Part shown: positions 1 through 7,090 of the stretch, piece after piece
Layout of the letters: each line of letters begins with the position of its first letter
How positions within the stretch are numbered: position 1 is the stretch's first letter
Source: JBMZCV01 sp049613665
GTDB lineage: Bacteria > Bacteroidota > Bacteroidia > Chitinophagales > UBA2359
Direction: 5' to 3'
Length of the DNA stretch: 23,162 nt
NCBI GenBank assembly: GCA_049613665.1
Contig: JBMZCV010000071.1
Location: 1 to 23,162, forward strand
Made by a program: the position numbers and the translations under genes
The notes under the pieces: generated by a model
What the model was told of the DNA's origin: nothing
The model's database searches: none
Seen by the model: the letters and a program-made list of their open reading frames with translations, nothing else

Positions 1-24
1 TTAATAATTAAAACTAATTATTAA
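1..24. terminator. AT-only hairpin downstream of the methyltransferase gene
   Basis: A perfect 10-bp inverted repeat (TTAATAATTA, loop AAAC, TAATTATTAA) lies 35 nt beyond the stop codon of the minus-strand methyltransferase gene. It contains no G or C in the stem, so it would be a weak terminator; it may be a chance AT-rich palindrome. Confidence 0.25.
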
Positions 25-58
25 TATCGGATTTTTCTGTTTATAAAAACGCTTAAAA

Positions 59-763
59 TTACTTTTTTTGGAACAAAAAAGCTTCATGAAAAACAGCTTT
101 ACCATTCATAAGGTTGCGATGTTTATAAATATTGCTTTTACAGAAAATAAGATTTTCATTTTCGCTAAACCAATTTAATACATCTGTACGCTTGTGATGT
201 GTTTTATCAGCGAGTAAGTTAAAAACAATATAAGCCTCTTTTTCTATTAAATTGAGATATTGTTGCATTTCTGTCAATTTGATGTGATTAGCACCACCAC
301 AAATACAAAGGCAATTGAAGGTATCTATTGTAGAAAAATGTAAAGCTTCTACCTTTGTGACAAGTTGTGTTTCATTATAGATATTTGGATTATCTCTTTG
401 AAGTGCTGCAAGTGCTTCTGGCAAAATATCAACTCCAACTAAGTTTTTTACTATTATTGGACTTTTTTCTTTCAAAAACTTGCCCATTAAGCCGCTACCA
501 CAAGCTACATCTAAAACCCGTAACTCATCACAGGTTCTGGGAGCATATTCAAATAATAATCTACCTAAAGCTTCAAAAACACCATAACCAAGCAAATCGG
601 AATACAACATTTTATATAAATGTGGATAGGCATAAATTTCTTTATAGTCCCAAGTTGTTAATTCTTTCTCTTGCCCATTTGAGAGCCTTATTTTAAACCA
701 TTCGTTTCCTTGAGATGCACCATGCAAAGCCAATACTTCAAGAACTTTTACTGTATTTGACAT
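59..763 (-). CDS. Class I SAM-dependent methyltransferase
   Basis: 234-residue protein with a Rossmann-type methyltransferase core. Glycine-rich motif I (VLDVACGSGLMG, residues 83-94) binds S-adenosylmethionine, and the acidic motif II residue is D112 in LVGVDI. The first ~80 residues form a separate lead-in segment (WDYKEIYAYPHLYKMLYSD) that may position the substrate. The substrate is not recognisable; small-molecule methyltransferases of this type cannot be told apart by the fold alone. There is no signal peptide or membrane segment, so it should be cytosolic. Translation starts at ATG 763, and no other start fits better. The gene stands alone and is divergent from the riboswitch/receptor unit; its leader carries the 14-mer TTTAGCTAAAATTT also found before the GTPase gene. 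The fold is secure, the specific function unknown. Confidence 0.85.
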   Translation of the reverse strand: MSNTVKVLEVLALHGASQGNEWFKIRLSNGQEKELTTWDYKEIYAYPHLYKMLYSDLLGYGVFEALGRLLFEYAPRTCDELRVLDVACGSGLMGKFLKEKSPIIVKNLVGVDILPEALAALQRDNPNIYNETQLVTKVEALHFSTIDTFNCLCICGGANHIKLTEMQQYLNLIEKEAYIVFNLLADKTHHKRTDVLNWFSENENLIFCKSNIYKHRNLMNGKAVFHEAFLFQKK

Positions 764-782
764 ATATTTTTGTTTTTATAAG

Positions 783-796
783 TTTAGCTAAAATTT
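783..796. promoter_or_regulatory. Shared leader motif containing the palindrome TTTAGCTAAA
   Basis: The 14-mer TTTAGCTAAAATTT lies 19 nt upstream of the methyltransferase start, in the same orientation relative to the gene as an identical 14-mer 22 nt upstream of the GTPase start (5963-5976). It could be an operator or mRNA leader element, but it is AT-rich and also occurs inside the coding region near 7180, so chance recurrence is possible. Confidence 0.2.
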
Positions 797-801
797 AATT
801 C

Positions 802-818
802 TAAGTGCTTGGCACTTA
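802..818 (+). repeat. Solo terminal palindrome of repeat family 1
   Basis: TAAGTGC-TTG-GCACTTA is a 7-bp stem with a 3-nt loop. The same core (AGTGCTTGGCACTT) ends the full family-1 copies at 1266-1367, 13059-13160 and 13252-13354. Here only the end is recognisable, so it is a relic or an independent palindrome next to the methyltransferase leader. Confidence 0.5.
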
Positions 819-936
819 AATAAAAGCCGTTTTATCTACGAACCTAACTATTAAAAAATATTGTTGCAATCTTTATATTTATTGAAACCTTTAGTTAGAG
901 TTTTTTTTGAAAAAAAGCATTTTATTAAAACTTTTG

Positions 937-965
937 ATATTTATCTTTCTTTCTAAGATAAATAT
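937..965. promoter_or_regulatory. Perfect inverted repeat upstream of the riboswitch promoter
   Basis: ATATTTATCTT and AAGATAAATAT form a perfect 11-bp stem with a 7-nt loop. It lies about 40 nt upstream of the candidate -7 element of the riboswitch transcript, in the divergent region between the methyltransferase and the receptor. It may be an operator, or a hairpin in an unrecognised transcript; nothing in the sequence decides between these. Confidence 0.3.
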
Positions 966-1005
966 TATTTATGAGACAAAAAACGGAAATCACAAAAAAT
1001 AGCTG

Positions 1006-1013
1006 TATTTTTG
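1006..1013 (+). promoter_or_regulatory. Candidate -7 promoter element for the TPP riboswitch transcript
   Basis: TATTTTTG matches the Bacteroidota -7 consensus TAnnTTTG and would place the transcript start near 1020, about 12 nt before the riboswitch P1 stem. No clear TTG -33 element is present at the expected distance, so the promoter is supported by the -7 box and position only. Confidence 0.45.
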
Positions 1014-1031
1014 CCACCGAAATAAGTTGAA

Positions 1032-1124
1032 GTAATATTGGGGTGCTTGATAAAAATAAAATATTAGGCTGAGATGATACCCATTGAACCTGAAATGGCT
1101 AGTACCAGCGAAGGGAATTATTGC
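1032..1124 (+). ncRNA. TPP riboswitch (THI element)
   Basis: All conserved THI-box blocks are present in order: GGGGTGC (1040-1046), GGCTGAGATGATACCC (1067-1082), TGAACCTGAAATGGCTAGTA (about 1085-1104) and CCAGCGAAGGGAA. The flanks (about 1032-1037 with 1119-1124) can form the P1 stem. The GCTGAGA and GAACCTGA signatures form the TPP-binding pockets. The element lies on the plus strand, upstream of the TonB-dependent receptor at 1551. In Bacteroidota, THI elements are known to precede outer-membrane receptors for thiamin uptake, so TPP-dependent repression of the receptor is the expected role. The ~425 nt between aptamer and start codon is unusually long, and no GC-rich terminator directly follows the aptamer, so the expression platform is not obvious. 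Confidence 0.93.
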
Positions 1125-1162
1125 TATTAAAAATTTATACAAATATTTTTATTTTATAATGT

Positions 1163-1265
1163 AAGTAGTCAAACAGATTTATTCTACAAATTGTGGAAGC
1201 TAAAACGCTGATTTTAAAAGTGTGAGCATCGAAACAAAGTGTATCATAAATAGTGTTAGGCATTT
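1163..1265 (+). repeat. Repeat family 1, copy A (~103 bp)
   Basis: Begins AAGTAGTCAAACAGATTTAT, contains the shared CTACAAATTGTGGAAGCTAA core, and ends in a degenerate form (AATAGTGTTAGGCATTT) of the family's terminal palindrome. It abuts copy B head to tail. The family has an imperfect inverted relation between its ends (TAAGTAGTCAAAC against TAAGTGCCAAGC read from the other end), suggesting a small non-autonomous mobile element, but no target duplication is clear. Confidence 0.8.
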
Positions 1266-1367
1266 AAGTAGTCGGACAGATTTATTCAACAAATTGTGAA
1301 AACTAACACACTAAATATCAATACGTTAGCTCAAATCGGCCGTTTATTAAATAGTGCTTGGCACTTA
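1266..1367 (+). repeat. Repeat family 1, copy B (~102 bp)
   Basis: Tandem neighbour of copy A: AAGTAGTCGGACAGATTTAT start, ACAAATTGTGAAAACTAACAC middle, and the intact terminal palindrome AGTGCTTGGCACTT. It sits between the TPP riboswitch and the receptor gene and would be transcribed as part of the leader. Confidence 0.82.
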
Positions 1368-1428
1368 TTACAAAGTAGAGAATTATATGTAATTCAGATT
1401 TGTAATGTGGTTATAAAAAAAAATGTAT

Positions 1429-1547
1429 GAAAAAGCATGTCTATATCCTTCCATTTCTTTTTTTTTCGCCTCCTTTCTTACTTTAGCATAGTAAATATTT
1501 TTCACAAATAGCTAGTTTAGTTTTTAAACTAGAAAAAATGCTTTTTC
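1429..1547 (+). promoter_or_regulatory. Alternative stem-loops before the receptor start codon
   Basis: Three pairings compete in the leader. GAAAAAGCAT (1429-1438) is fully complementary to ATGCTTTTTC (1538-1547). CTAGTTTA/TAAACTAG forms a local hairpin at 1512-1532. GAAAAA/TTTTTC forms a hairpin at 1532-1547, ending 3 nt before the ATG at 1551. They share bases 1532-1547, so they cannot all form together. This could be a translational expression platform for the riboswitch, but all stems are AT-rich and the idea is inference. Confidence 0.35.
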
Positions 1548-1550
1548 TTT

Positions 1551-4016
1551 ATGAGAAACAATTATTTACACTTGCTTTTTTTCGCATTCATTTTTTTATT
1601 TGCTACTTATTTAAATGCTCAAAGCATTAGCGGAATTGTTAGCGATGCAAAAACGCAAAAAGGTATTAATGGCGTAAATGTGATGGTTGAAAGCACATAT
1701 TTAGGTGTTTTGACCGATTCGGAAGGAAATTTTGAGTTAAATGGTTTAAAAGTTGGACGTTCTTATCTCATCACTTTTAGTCTATTAGGTTACGAAAGTA
1801 AATCCGTAACAATAACATTTGCAAAAGATGAAAATCTAAATATTAATCTTTCGCCTAGTTCAAAGTTGCTTGATGAAGTAATTGTGCAAGGAACACGAGC
1901 GAGCAAACAAACTGCTACCACCTATGCAGAGTTAGATAAAGAAGCTATTAAAAAACAAAATTTTGGGCAAGATTTGGTCTTTTTACTTCGCCAAACGCCT
2001 TCTGTTGTTGTAAACTCAGATGCAGGTGCTGGCGTTGGCTATACAGGTGTACGAATCAGAGGAGCAGATGCAACACGAGTTAATGTAACAATAAACGGTA
2101 TTCCACTCAATGATTCCGAATCGCATGGTACGTTTTGGGTAAATATGCCAGACTTTGCATCTTCTGTCGATAATTTGCAAGTGCAACGTGGCGTGGGAAC
2201 TTCCACAAATGGTGCTGGTGCTTTTGGCGGTAGTATTAACATACAAACAACGACATTGAATGAAGATGCTTATGGCGAATATAGCGGTTCTTATGGCAGC
2301 TTCAATACTTGGAAAAATACGGTACAGTTTGGCTCTGGCTTACTCAACGACCGTTTCACGATAGATGGCCGCCTTTCAAAAATTACGTCTGACGGCTATA
2401 TTGATAGAGCAACATCTGACCTAAAATCGTTTTTTATTTCGGGTGCTTTTTATGGCAAAAATAGCGTTTTGCGTGCCAACATTACCTCTGGAAAAGAAAT
2501 AACTTATCAATCGTGGGCTGGTTTGCCCGAATATTTGCTCGAAGAAGATAGAACATACAATGCTTACACTTATGAAAATGAAGTGGACGACTATCAGCAA
2601 GACCATTATCAGTTGCATTATTCGCATCAGCTTTTGCCAGAACTCAATCTGAGCCTAGCAGGACATTACACAAAAGGGCGTGGTTTTTATGAAAGCTACA
2701 AAGATGATGAGCGTTTGTCGAGCTATGGCTTAGAGAATACAACACATTTTGAGCAAGCAGTCACAGAAGTAATTGATACTGTAACAAATGAAACAATTAT
2801 TGATACAACTTACAATTTGGCAACTCGTAGTGATTTAATTCGTAGAAAATGGCTAGACAATGATTTTTATGGTTTTACTTATGCTCTGAAATATCAGAAA
2901 AGTAAGCTAAATGTTACTTTAGGTGGTGCTTGGAATAAATATGATGGTGACCATTTTGGCGAAGTTATTTGGGCGAAATTTATGGGTTCAAATGGCAATA
3001 TCAGACACCGATATTATGACAATGTAGGCACTAAAATAGAATTTAATACTTACTTAAAAACAGAATTTCAGGCAACTAAAAAGCTAGGAATTTTTGCCGA
3101 TTTGCAATATCGACAAATTGATTATACGATAGTAGGCTTGGAAGAAGACAGAGGAGATATTGATTGGCAATTTGATTATCAGTTTTTCAACCCAAAAGTG
3201 GGATTAAATTATCGTTTGGCAGACAATCAGCAGCTATATGCGTCTTTTAGCATTGCGAATCGTGAGCCTACTCGTGGCAATTTTATTGATAACAATGAGA
3301 TGCCAGAAAGCGAAAATTTGCAAAATTTGGAAGTGGGTTATGCTTTGGCACATCCGAAATACAGCTTGCAAGCTAATTATTATTTGATGAATTACAAAAA
3401 TCAGCTTGTTTTGACAGGTGCAGTCAATGATGTAGGTTCGGCAATACAAGAAAATGTGGATAAAAGCTATCGTACAGGTTTTGAATTGGCCGCACAATGG
3501 CAGATTTTGCCAAAGTTGAATTGGTCAGCAAATGCGGCTTTTAGCATCAACAAAATAGCAGAGTTTGAGCAAAGTATGCTTATTTTCGACAATTGGGACA
3601 ACTACAATGTAATTGGCGATACCACTTATGTGTATAAAGATACTGATATTGCATTTTCGCCAAATCTTGTGGCTGGTTCTACGCTAACTTATGAACCTAT
3701 CAAAAATTTGGAAGCAGCATTTTTGAGCAAATATGTCGGCCGCCAATTCTTAGATAACACAGCAGATGAAGAACGACAAATTGATACATATTTCGTCAAT
3801 GATTTGCGTTTGTCGTATCGTTTCAAGCCAAAATTTGTGGAAGAAATTAGCATTGGTTTGTTGGTAAACAACTTGTTCAATACGATGTATGAAGCCAATG
3901 GTGGTACTTATGTAGAGGTTTTTGATTCGGCAGATGGCCCACAACAAACAAACTATGATTGGTATTATCCGCAGGCAGGCACAAATATATTAGGCTCGTT
4001 TACTGTAAGATTTTAG
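1551..4016 (+). CDS. TonB-dependent outer-membrane receptor, probable thiamin (precursor) importer
   Basis: 821-residue protein. Residues 1-23 are a signal peptide (hydrophobic LLFFAFIFLFATY, cleavage LNA/QS). Residues ~25-105 form the carboxypeptidase-regulatory-like domain typical of Bacteroidota receptors (SGIVSDAKTQKGINGVNV, TDSEGNFELNGL). Residues ~107-235 are the plug (LDEVIVQGTRA, VRIRGADATRVNVTINGIPL, GTSTNGAGAFGGSINIQT). The rest is a 22-strand-type barrel ending in the C-terminal FTVRF. TonB energises uptake across the outer membrane. Substrate assignment rests on the TPP riboswitch 427 nt upstream; Bacteroidota receptors under THI elements take up thiamin or its moieties. The length is full and there is no frameshift. 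No thiamin salvage, PnuT or SusD-like gene lies in the window. The gene is followed by strong hairpins and faces a convergent gene. Receptor identity is very firm; the thiamin role is inference from context. Confidence 0.93.
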   Translation: MRNNYLHLLFFAFIFLFATYLNAQSISGIVSDAKTQKGINGVNVMVESTYLGVLTDSEGNFELNGLKVGRSYLITFSLLGYESKSVTITFAKDENLNINLSPSSKLLDEVIVQGTRASKQTATTYAELDKEAIKKQNFGQDLVFLLRQTPSVVVNSDAGAGVGYTGVRIRGADATRVNVTINGIPLNDSESHGTFWVNMPDFASSVDNLQVQRGVGTSTNGAGAFGGSINIQTTTLNEDAYGEYSGSYGSFNTWKNTVQFGSGLLNDRFTIDGRLSKITSDGYIDRATSDLKSFFISGAFYGKNSVLRANITSGKEITYQSWAGLPEYLLEEDRTYNAYTYENEVDDYQQDHYQLHYSHQLLPELNLSLAGHYTKGRGFYESYKDDERLSSYGLENTTHFEQAVTEVIDTVTNETIIDTTYNLATRSDLIRRKWLDNDFYGFTYALKYQKSKLNVTLGGAWNKYDGDHFGEVIWAKFMGSNGNIRHRYYDNVGTKIEFNTYLKTEFQATKKLGIFADLQYRQIDYTIVGLEEDRGDIDWQFDYQFFNPKVGLNYRLADNQQLYASFSIANREPTRGNFIDNNEMPESENLQNLEVGYALAHPKYSLQANYYLMNYKNQLVLTGAVNDVGSAIQENVDKSYRTGFELAAQWQILPKLNWSANAAFSINKIAEFEQSMLIFDNWDNYNVIGDTTYVYKDTDIAFSPNLVAGSTLTYEPIKNLEAAFLSKYVGRQFLDNTADEERQIDTYFVNDLRLSYRFKPKFVEEISIGLLVNNLFNTMYEANGGTYVEVFDSADGPQQTNYDWYYPQAGTNILGSFTVRF

Positions 4017-4042
4017 ATTTTTTTATTAAAATTTGAATTTAA

Positions 4043-4066
4043 CAATGATTCAAATATTTTTTTAGT
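4043..4066 (+). repeat. Possible end fragment of repeat family 2 (MITE)
   Basis: CAATGATTCAAATATTTTTT resembles the left end of the MITE copy at 16183 (CAATGATTCAAACATTTTTT) with one difference over 20 nt. No matching right end follows, so this would be a truncated relic 27 nt after the receptor stop codon. Confidence 0.35.
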
Positions 4067-4160
4067 AAAACTTTGTTTATTTTTAGGTAAATACTTGCCA
4101 TTTGTTTTTTTATATAAAGGAAAAGGAACTTATTTTGTAAACAATAAAAATGTTAGAATC

Positions 4161-4229
4161 ATTGCTTTAAAAGCAATAAAAAAACTCCGTTTAATGAAAC
4201 AAACATCTGTTTCGTTGAACGGAGTTTTA
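4161..4229. terminator. Double hairpin terminator between convergent genes
   Basis: A first small hairpin (ATTGCTTT/AAAGCAAT, 4161-4177) is followed by a long one at 4181-4228 whose outer arms AAAACTCCGTT and AACGGAGTTTT pair perfectly, with TGAAACA/TGTTTC pairing inside. The plus strand ends in TTTT and the minus strand in a longer U run, so it can stop the receptor transcript and the convergent GTPase cluster. The 4017-4346 gap otherwise holds a MITE relic and a family-1 relic. Confidence 0.8.
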
Positions 4230-4231
4230 AG

Positions 4232-4293
4232 CAATTGGACAGGTTTGTTCTACAAATTATGGAGGCTAACAAATTGATTTTAAAAGTATTAGC
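4232..4293 (+). repeat. Repeat family 1, partial copy E
   Basis: Aligns with copy A over about 60 nt: AGGTTTGTTCTACAAATTAT, then GGAGGCTAACA and TTGATTTTAAAAGTATTAGC. It lacks the terminal palindrome and begins directly after the terminator hairpin. Confidence 0.6.
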
Positions 4294-4346
4294 AGATATA
4301 ACTCAATAACAACCTATATTTTTTTATTTTTTGGAACGAAAAAAAC

Positions 4347-5453
4347 TTACAAACCAAAAGGCAAAGTAATAATAATAGACAGCATTTCTGTTTTGTTTTT
4401 AATTACTTTGATATTGCCAGCTTGTAGTTTTACTAATTGTTTAGAAATTTCAATGTTTTCTTGCAACAAATCAATATCATCTTTCACAGGTGTTTGCAAT
4501 TGAAATCTATTGATGGTTTTTGCTATTTCGGCTTTCGTTTTTTCTAGCTCTTGGAGGCTAATATTAAACTGCAATTCACAAAATTCAAACTCTTTTTTGG
4601 TTGGTTTTACGGTAACTAAAATTTCACTTTTATTATTGATAATCAATAAATTGGAAATTGTGTTGTGCAATATTTGACAAAGTTTCAAATAATCACCTTT
4701 CAAGCGTTTGGGTACATTGGGCAACACATTAAATTTGATGATAGCCGATTCGTCATAATGTAAAGTCTTTAGAACAGACCACAAAATTTCAGGCAGCAAA
4801 AAATGCTGTGTTTGCAACTGTATGTGTTCTAAACTAGCAGGTATCTTTTCAAATTGTTCCTCAACTTCTTTAACTAATGCTTTTAATTGAGTAGTTGTTT
4901 TGGGATTAATATGATTGCTACTAAATTGCTGTTGAATGATATGTTTAATTTCATGAAGTGGTTGTTCAACATTTTGAGCGAGACTTTGCAACTGAATGGT
5001 TTGAGCTTGAATAATATTGTTGAAAGTTTCGAGTTCTTGTTTAATATTATCAAACTGTCGTTCTTGTTTGAGGCGTTGGTTTTTAATGATAGCTTCGTTT
5101 CGTTCTTGTTGAATAAGCATCAAATGTTGATACAACTTCGTAAAGTTTTGAATGACCCAAACAATGTGGTTAGCATTGTGAGTAGAGCGATAAAAAGTAA
5201 AATCAAAGACCCAATCTTGGTCTCTATAATTGTATTCTACTCTTGGAAAATACAATTCTTTGCCTACCTCAATAGTAGTCAAACTCTCTTGAAGGCTTTC
5301 CAAAAAAGGAAAGACTTCAAAAAGTGATTCGGATTTGTAGATACTAATATGAAGCAAGGCATCACAAGTTTCTATCAATTTGCCACGGTTGGTAAAAACA
5401 ACAACTTGTGCCTTTTGGGCCAAATATTCTATTTTATATTTATTAATTGCCAT
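4347..5453 (-). CDS. PAS-like/degenerate histidine-kinase-like protein of the GTPase cluster
   Basis: 368-residue soluble protein. Residues ~10-108 look like a PAS sensor fold (VVVFTNRGKLIETCDALLHI, FPFLESL, FDFTFYRS, HIVWVIQNFTKLYQ). Residues ~109-150 form a helical linker (IQQERNEAIIKNQRL). A dimerisation helix follows, with LAQNVEQPLHEIKHII in place of the usual H-box: the phospho-acceptor His position is Gln160. The ATPase-like part (~215-368) keeps an N-box-like segment (QILHNTISNLL, N264 and N268) and the closing ISKQLVKLQAGNIKVI...ITLPFGL, but no DxGxG or GxGLG box is visible. It therefore probably neither autophosphorylates nor turns over ATP normally and may act as a scaffold or signal receiver. 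Its ATG overlaps the GTPase stop by 11 nt, so the two are translationally linked. It is the last gene of the cluster. The fold call is good; the function is inferred. Confidence 0.75.
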   Translation of the reverse strand: MAINKYKIEYLAQKAQVVVFTNRGKLIETCDALLHISIYKSESLFEVFPFLESLQESLTTIEVGKELYFPRVEYNYRDQDWVFDFTFYRSTHNANHIVWVIQNFTKLYQHLMLIQQERNEAIIKNQRLKQERQFDNIKQELETFNNIIQAQTIQLQSLAQNVEQPLHEIKHIIQQQFSSNHINPKTTTQLKALVKEVEEQFEKIPASLEHIQLQTQHFLLPEILWSVLKTLHYDESAIIKFNVLPNVPKRLKGDYLKLCQILHNTISNLLIINNKSEILVTVKPTKKEFEFCELQFNISLQELEKTKAEIAKTINRFQLQTPVKDDIDLLQENIEISKQLVKLQAGNIKVIKNKTEMLSIIITLPFGL

Positions 5454-5940
5454 TAATCATGTCTTGTGCTAATTTAAGAAAAACATTTTCCACATCTTTG
5501 CCTTCTTTTGCACTTGTATAAAAGTCGGCAGGTAGTGGTAAAATACTTTGTACTTCTTCTAGGGTGCGTTTTCCTAATAAATCAACTTTGTTTCCGACCA
5601 ATATGATAGGTACATTAGGTAATTTTTTCCTAATATATCTCACATCTGTGTCTATATTCATAAAACTAGCTGGCCGTGACAAATCAAACACATAAATCAC
5701 GCCACTACTGCCCAAATAATAAGCTTCTGGTACTCTGATTTGCGATTGTTCGCCACCAATGTCCCAAATAATCATATTAACTTTTACATTATCAAGCGTT
5801 GTCACTTTTTTGTCTATTCTTACTCCTAAAGTTGTTTGATAACTAAAGGGAAAACGTTGATATACAAAGCGGCTAATCAATGATGTTTTTCCTACACAAA
5901 AACTGCCAGTAAGTATTATTTTTTTGCTTACAACTTTCAC
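5443..5940 (-). CDS. Rab/Ras-like small GTPase
   Basis: 165-residue single-domain GTPase with all G motifs: G1 GSFCVGKTS (12-20), G2 threonine in TTLG (~36-37), G3 WDIGGEQ (59-65), G4 NKVD (117-120) and G5 TSAK (142-145). It is a molecular switch cycling between GTP and GDP states. The residue equivalent to the catalytic Gln61 of Ras is Glu64, with Gln65 next to it, so intrinsic hydrolysis may be slow or need a partner. There is no C-terminal lipidation motif, as expected for bacteria. The start is GTG at 5940; an ATG at 5948 is in another frame and opens a three-codon ORF whose stop overlaps the GTG. The stop overlaps the start of the kinase-like gene by 11 nt, and a roadblock-like protein is encoded upstream, recalling MglA/MglB and conservon modules. 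The GTPase call is very firm; the pathway is unknown. Confidence 0.93.
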   Translation of the reverse strand: MKVVSKKIILTGSFCVGKTSLISRFVYQRFPFSYQTTLGVRIDKKVTTLDNVKVNMIIWDIGGEQSQIRVPEAYYLGSSGVIYVFDLSRPASFMNIDTDVRYIRKKLPNVPIILVGNKVDLLGKRTLEEVQSILPLPADFYTSAKEGKDVENVFLKLAQDMINGN

Positions 5941-6119
5941 TTGTTCATAAATTTAAGGTTCGTTTAGCTAAAATTTGAGATTTTTTTTTTATGAGTATGA
6001 GGTTTTATAGCTAAATCCAAAATAAAAAATAAGTTAAAACAAAAGGCTGTTTTAATAATTCATTAAAGATATAGTTTTTTACTCAAAAAGTGCTTTTTTC
6101 CGATAAACAAAACAAAATA
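5941..6119 (-). other. 179-nt gap inside the GTPase cluster, possible internal promoter
   Basis: This gap separates the roadblock-like gene from the GTPase gene. On the minus strand a TTTTG...TATTTTGG arrangement loosely resembles a Bacteroidota promoter, and the TTTAGCTAAAATTT motif (5963-5976) lies 22 nt before the GTPase start. No terminator hairpin is obvious, so the cluster may be one transcript with an extra internal start. Confidence 0.25.
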
Positions 6120-7040
6120 TTAAGTATATTCGGCTTCAAAATCAACACATTGTTTTTTTAGCTTATGTGATATACGCTCATATAACTGATCATTGACTTG
6201 TTCTATTGAATAAGGCATATGATTTTGCCCAAACTCCAACCAAGTTTCTTCTAGCCTATTGCGAAAGCCACTATCGGCCATACCAACTACTACGGTAGCA
6301 ACATAATATTGATGAAAATTGCTAATTAAGATTTTATATTTGTCTTGTTGAATCATGCTCAAATCAGAAGTACCATCTTCAGTTTTGCGAGCGAAAGTAT
6401 CTTCTACAAAACTTTTGATAGCTGTTAGCATACCTGCTATCAAATCGACATCATCAGTATTGTTGGCCGAATAGCAGCCAATGAGCAACCCTGAAACCTT
6501 ATGAATAATAAATACCTCTTCAATATTGGTAGGAAAAACATCTAAAATAATTTGTTCTTCTGGACTAATTCCTGCAATCCATTGTTCCAAGCGTTTTTTT
6601 ATACCTTTCAAAGATAGTGTATTTTGAACACGACCTGACACACTATCCATAAAGGTTTCGAATTGTCCTAAAATATAACGCTTCGCAATTTTTCCAATAA
6701 TAGGATAAATGGCTTCAATAAATTCTTCTCTCGAATCTTTTAATTCTTCTTTTACAATTTTATGTACTTCGTAACCAAATTCTTGATTAAAATTTTGACG
6801 CAAATGAGATAAGCGTTGCTCAATCAAAGGTTCTATAAGTGTAGCAGTAGCGGCAGAAGGTTTATCTACACCCTCTCGAATTTTTTGCAATTCTGTTTGA
6901 AGTAGGCCAAACTCTTCCCTTAAATCAATGATTTCATGTTGCAAATCGTTGATTTTTGAACGTATTTCTTCGGTTTGTCTGCGGTCTTCGTCTAACAAAA
7001 TACGTTGTAACTGTTCAAATAAAGACTGCTGTTCGTTCAT
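6120..7040 (-). CDS. Coiled-coil protein with roadblock/longin-like domain
   Basis: 306 residues. Residues ~1-60 are a charged coiled coil (EEIRSKINDLQHEIIDLREEFGLLQTELQKIREG). Residues ~62-165 are helical and contain EFIEAIYPIIGKIAKRYILGQFETFMDSV and LKGIKKRLEQWIAGISPEEQ. Residues ~172-268 have the alternating pattern of a roadblock/LC7 or longin-type alpha/beta domain: EEVFIIHKVSGLLIGCYSAN, DLIAGMLTAIKSFVEDTF, KYKILISNFHQYYVATVVVG. The middle-plus-C-terminal segment resembles a conserved domain of other bacterial phyla that I recall next to OmpA domains; no OmpA domain is present here. Roadblock-type proteins bind small GTPases as regulators or scaffolds (MglB is the classical case), and a small GTPase gene lies 179 nt downstream. 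It is cytosolic, with no signal peptide. The domain call is inferred from pattern, not from an alignment. Confidence 0.7.
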   Translation of the reverse strand: MNEQQSLFEQLQRILLDEDRRQTEEIRSKINDLQHEIIDLREEFGLLQTELQKIREGVDKPSAATATLIEPLIEQRLSHLRQNFNQEFGYEVHKIVKEELKDSREEFIEAIYPIIGKIAKRYILGQFETFMDSVSGRVQNTLSLKGIKKRLEQWIAGISPEEQIILDVFPTNIEEVFIIHKVSGLLIGCYSANNTDDVDLIAGMLTAIKSFVEDTFARKTEDGTSDLSMIQQDKYKILISNFHQYYVATVVVGMADSGFRNRLEETWLEFGQNHMPYSIEQVNDQLYERISHKLKKQCVDFEAEYT

Positions 7041-7090
7041 AGTTTTTATTGAATCGGTAAAATTAGGTAAGATAAATATGCTGCAAACAA

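Noticed and set aside
4095..4277. 60-codon open frame after the receptor gene
   Set aside because: It runs through the terminator hairpins and the family-1 repeat relic, and has no family resemblance or leader; it is a chance frame in AT-rich repeats.
4887..5327. 146-codon plus-strand frame inside the kinase-like gene
   Set aside because: It lies opposite a longer gene with clear domains and an overlapping partner; the translation has no recognisable features.
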